This document shows, in pieces, positions 5,717 to 6,315 of a DNA stretch of 6,315 bases. The stretch covers positions 1 through 6,315 of the forward strand of contig JAAUPU010000190.1 in NCBI GenBank assembly GCA_012032975.1. Direction: 5' to 3'. Made by a program: the position numbers and the translations under genes. The notes beneath the pieces were generated by a model. That model made no database searches, was not told the DNA's origin, and saw only the letters and a program-made list of their open reading frames with translations. Source of the DNA: Caldilineaceae bacterium. GTDB lineage: Bacteria; Chloroflexota; Anaerolineae; Caldilineales; Caldilineaceae. The number at the start of each line of letters is the position of its first letter. Position 1 is the stretch's first letter.

Positions 5717-6315
5717 TTATGCCTGTTCCCAGATCAGATCGAAGACCAGATAGGCAATCGCAATAAAGATCAGATCATAAACGATCAAAAGCGCAAGCCA
5801 GTTGCGTACATCCATCAATGTGTCGCCATCCAAGATGCCAGCGGTCAAACCAACCCCTGCGACGAAGACCGGCACCATCACCGGCAGCAGCAGAACGGGC
5901 AACATGGTCTCGCGGGCGCGCGTGCTGGCTGTCAACGCGGCGAAGAGCGTGCCGACGCTGACATAGCCCAGCGTGCCAAGCAACAGTCCGACCAAAATCC
6001 ACACCCTAAATAGGTTGACGTCAAAAATCACCAACAGGATCGGCAAGATCATCAACTCGGTCGCCAGCATGAAGAGCAGATTGGCCGCCATCTTGCCAAA
6101 ATAGATCGCGCTGCGATCGACCGGCGCCAACAACAACGCGGCCAGGCTGCCGCGATCGGCTTCGGCGCCAAAGCTGCGGTGCAAGCCGAGTACGCCGGCA
6201 AAGAGGACAATGGTCCAGAGCACCCCCAGGGGCGGCTACCACTCTCGGCTTCGGGCACACGCAGGTCAAAGGCGAGGCCAAAGATGACGACAGCCAGCAC
6301 ACTGAACGCGGCCAT
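5717..6315 (-). CDS. ccmB: Haem exporter protein CcmB, 5' truncated, locally frameshifted
   Basis: CcmB is the membrane subunit of the CcmAB ABC transporter, which works with CcmC and CcmE in System I cytochrome c maturation. The visible 198 residues (corrected) start inside the first membrane helix (AAFSVLAVVIFGLAFDLRVP), continue through VAAPGVLW, FAGVLGLHRSFGAEADRGS and LLAPVDRSAIYFGK, and contain the family-typical ARETMLPVLLLPVMVPVF; about six hydrophobic segments fit CcmB. Roughly 25-30 N-terminal residues lie past the right edge, so the ATG at 6315 is probably internal. The frame changes between 6240 and 6223: one extra base in 6239-6240 and one in the five-base run 6223-6227 explain it and recover the conserved APGVLW. 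Read without correction, the gene seems to begin at the GTG at 6223. The stop at 5717-5719 is 268 bp from ccdA, with no terminator seen between, so the genes may or may not share a transcript. Confidence 0.9.

Overview
The window looks like bacterial chromosome, most likely from the phylum Chloroflexota. This is an inference from the style of the YwiC-like, DUF2085, CcdA and CcmB proteins and from fairly GC-rich codon use; there is no rRNA or other direct taxonomic marker. No mobile element, CRISPR array, tRNA or rRNA was seen.

Layout: two plus-strand genes lie on the left, the 3' part of a sulfatase (1-575) and a GH4 alpha-galactosidase of the MelA type (620-2027). They look like a small carbohydrate-use operon, perhaps for sulfated galactosides. 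They converge at a strong hairpin (2081-2112) on a long minus-strand block. In the direction of transcription that block reads ccmB (cut by the right edge), a 268-bp spacer, a CcdA-family thiol-disulfide membrane protein, a small CxxC glutaredoxin-like protein, a DUF2085 membrane protein, rpsT (ribosomal protein S20, with its own promoter and terminator), and a YwiC-like membrane protein.

Functional theme of the minus block: cytochrome c maturation and thiol redox. CcmB is the membrane part of the haem-handling CcmAB transporter. CcdA moves reducing power across the membrane. The small CxxC protein encoded 19 bp after ccdA is a candidate cytoplasmic partner.

The most striking observation is the order of segments in CcdA. 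The family's first membrane helix, with its SPCVLPLVPAY signature, is at the extreme C-terminus, after helices 2-6. The gene therefore appears circularly permuted, with new ends in the cytoplasmic loop between helices 1 and 2. The distribution of charged residues fits the native membrane topology being kept.

Several genes carry single-base indels, mostly at short runs of identical bases: sulfatase two, melA four, ccdA a compensating pair, ccmB two. Correcting them restores family-typical sequence each time, so sequencing or assembly error is more likely than true pseudogenes. Two of the affected stretches are hidden inside otherwise open frames and would mislead an automatic annotation.
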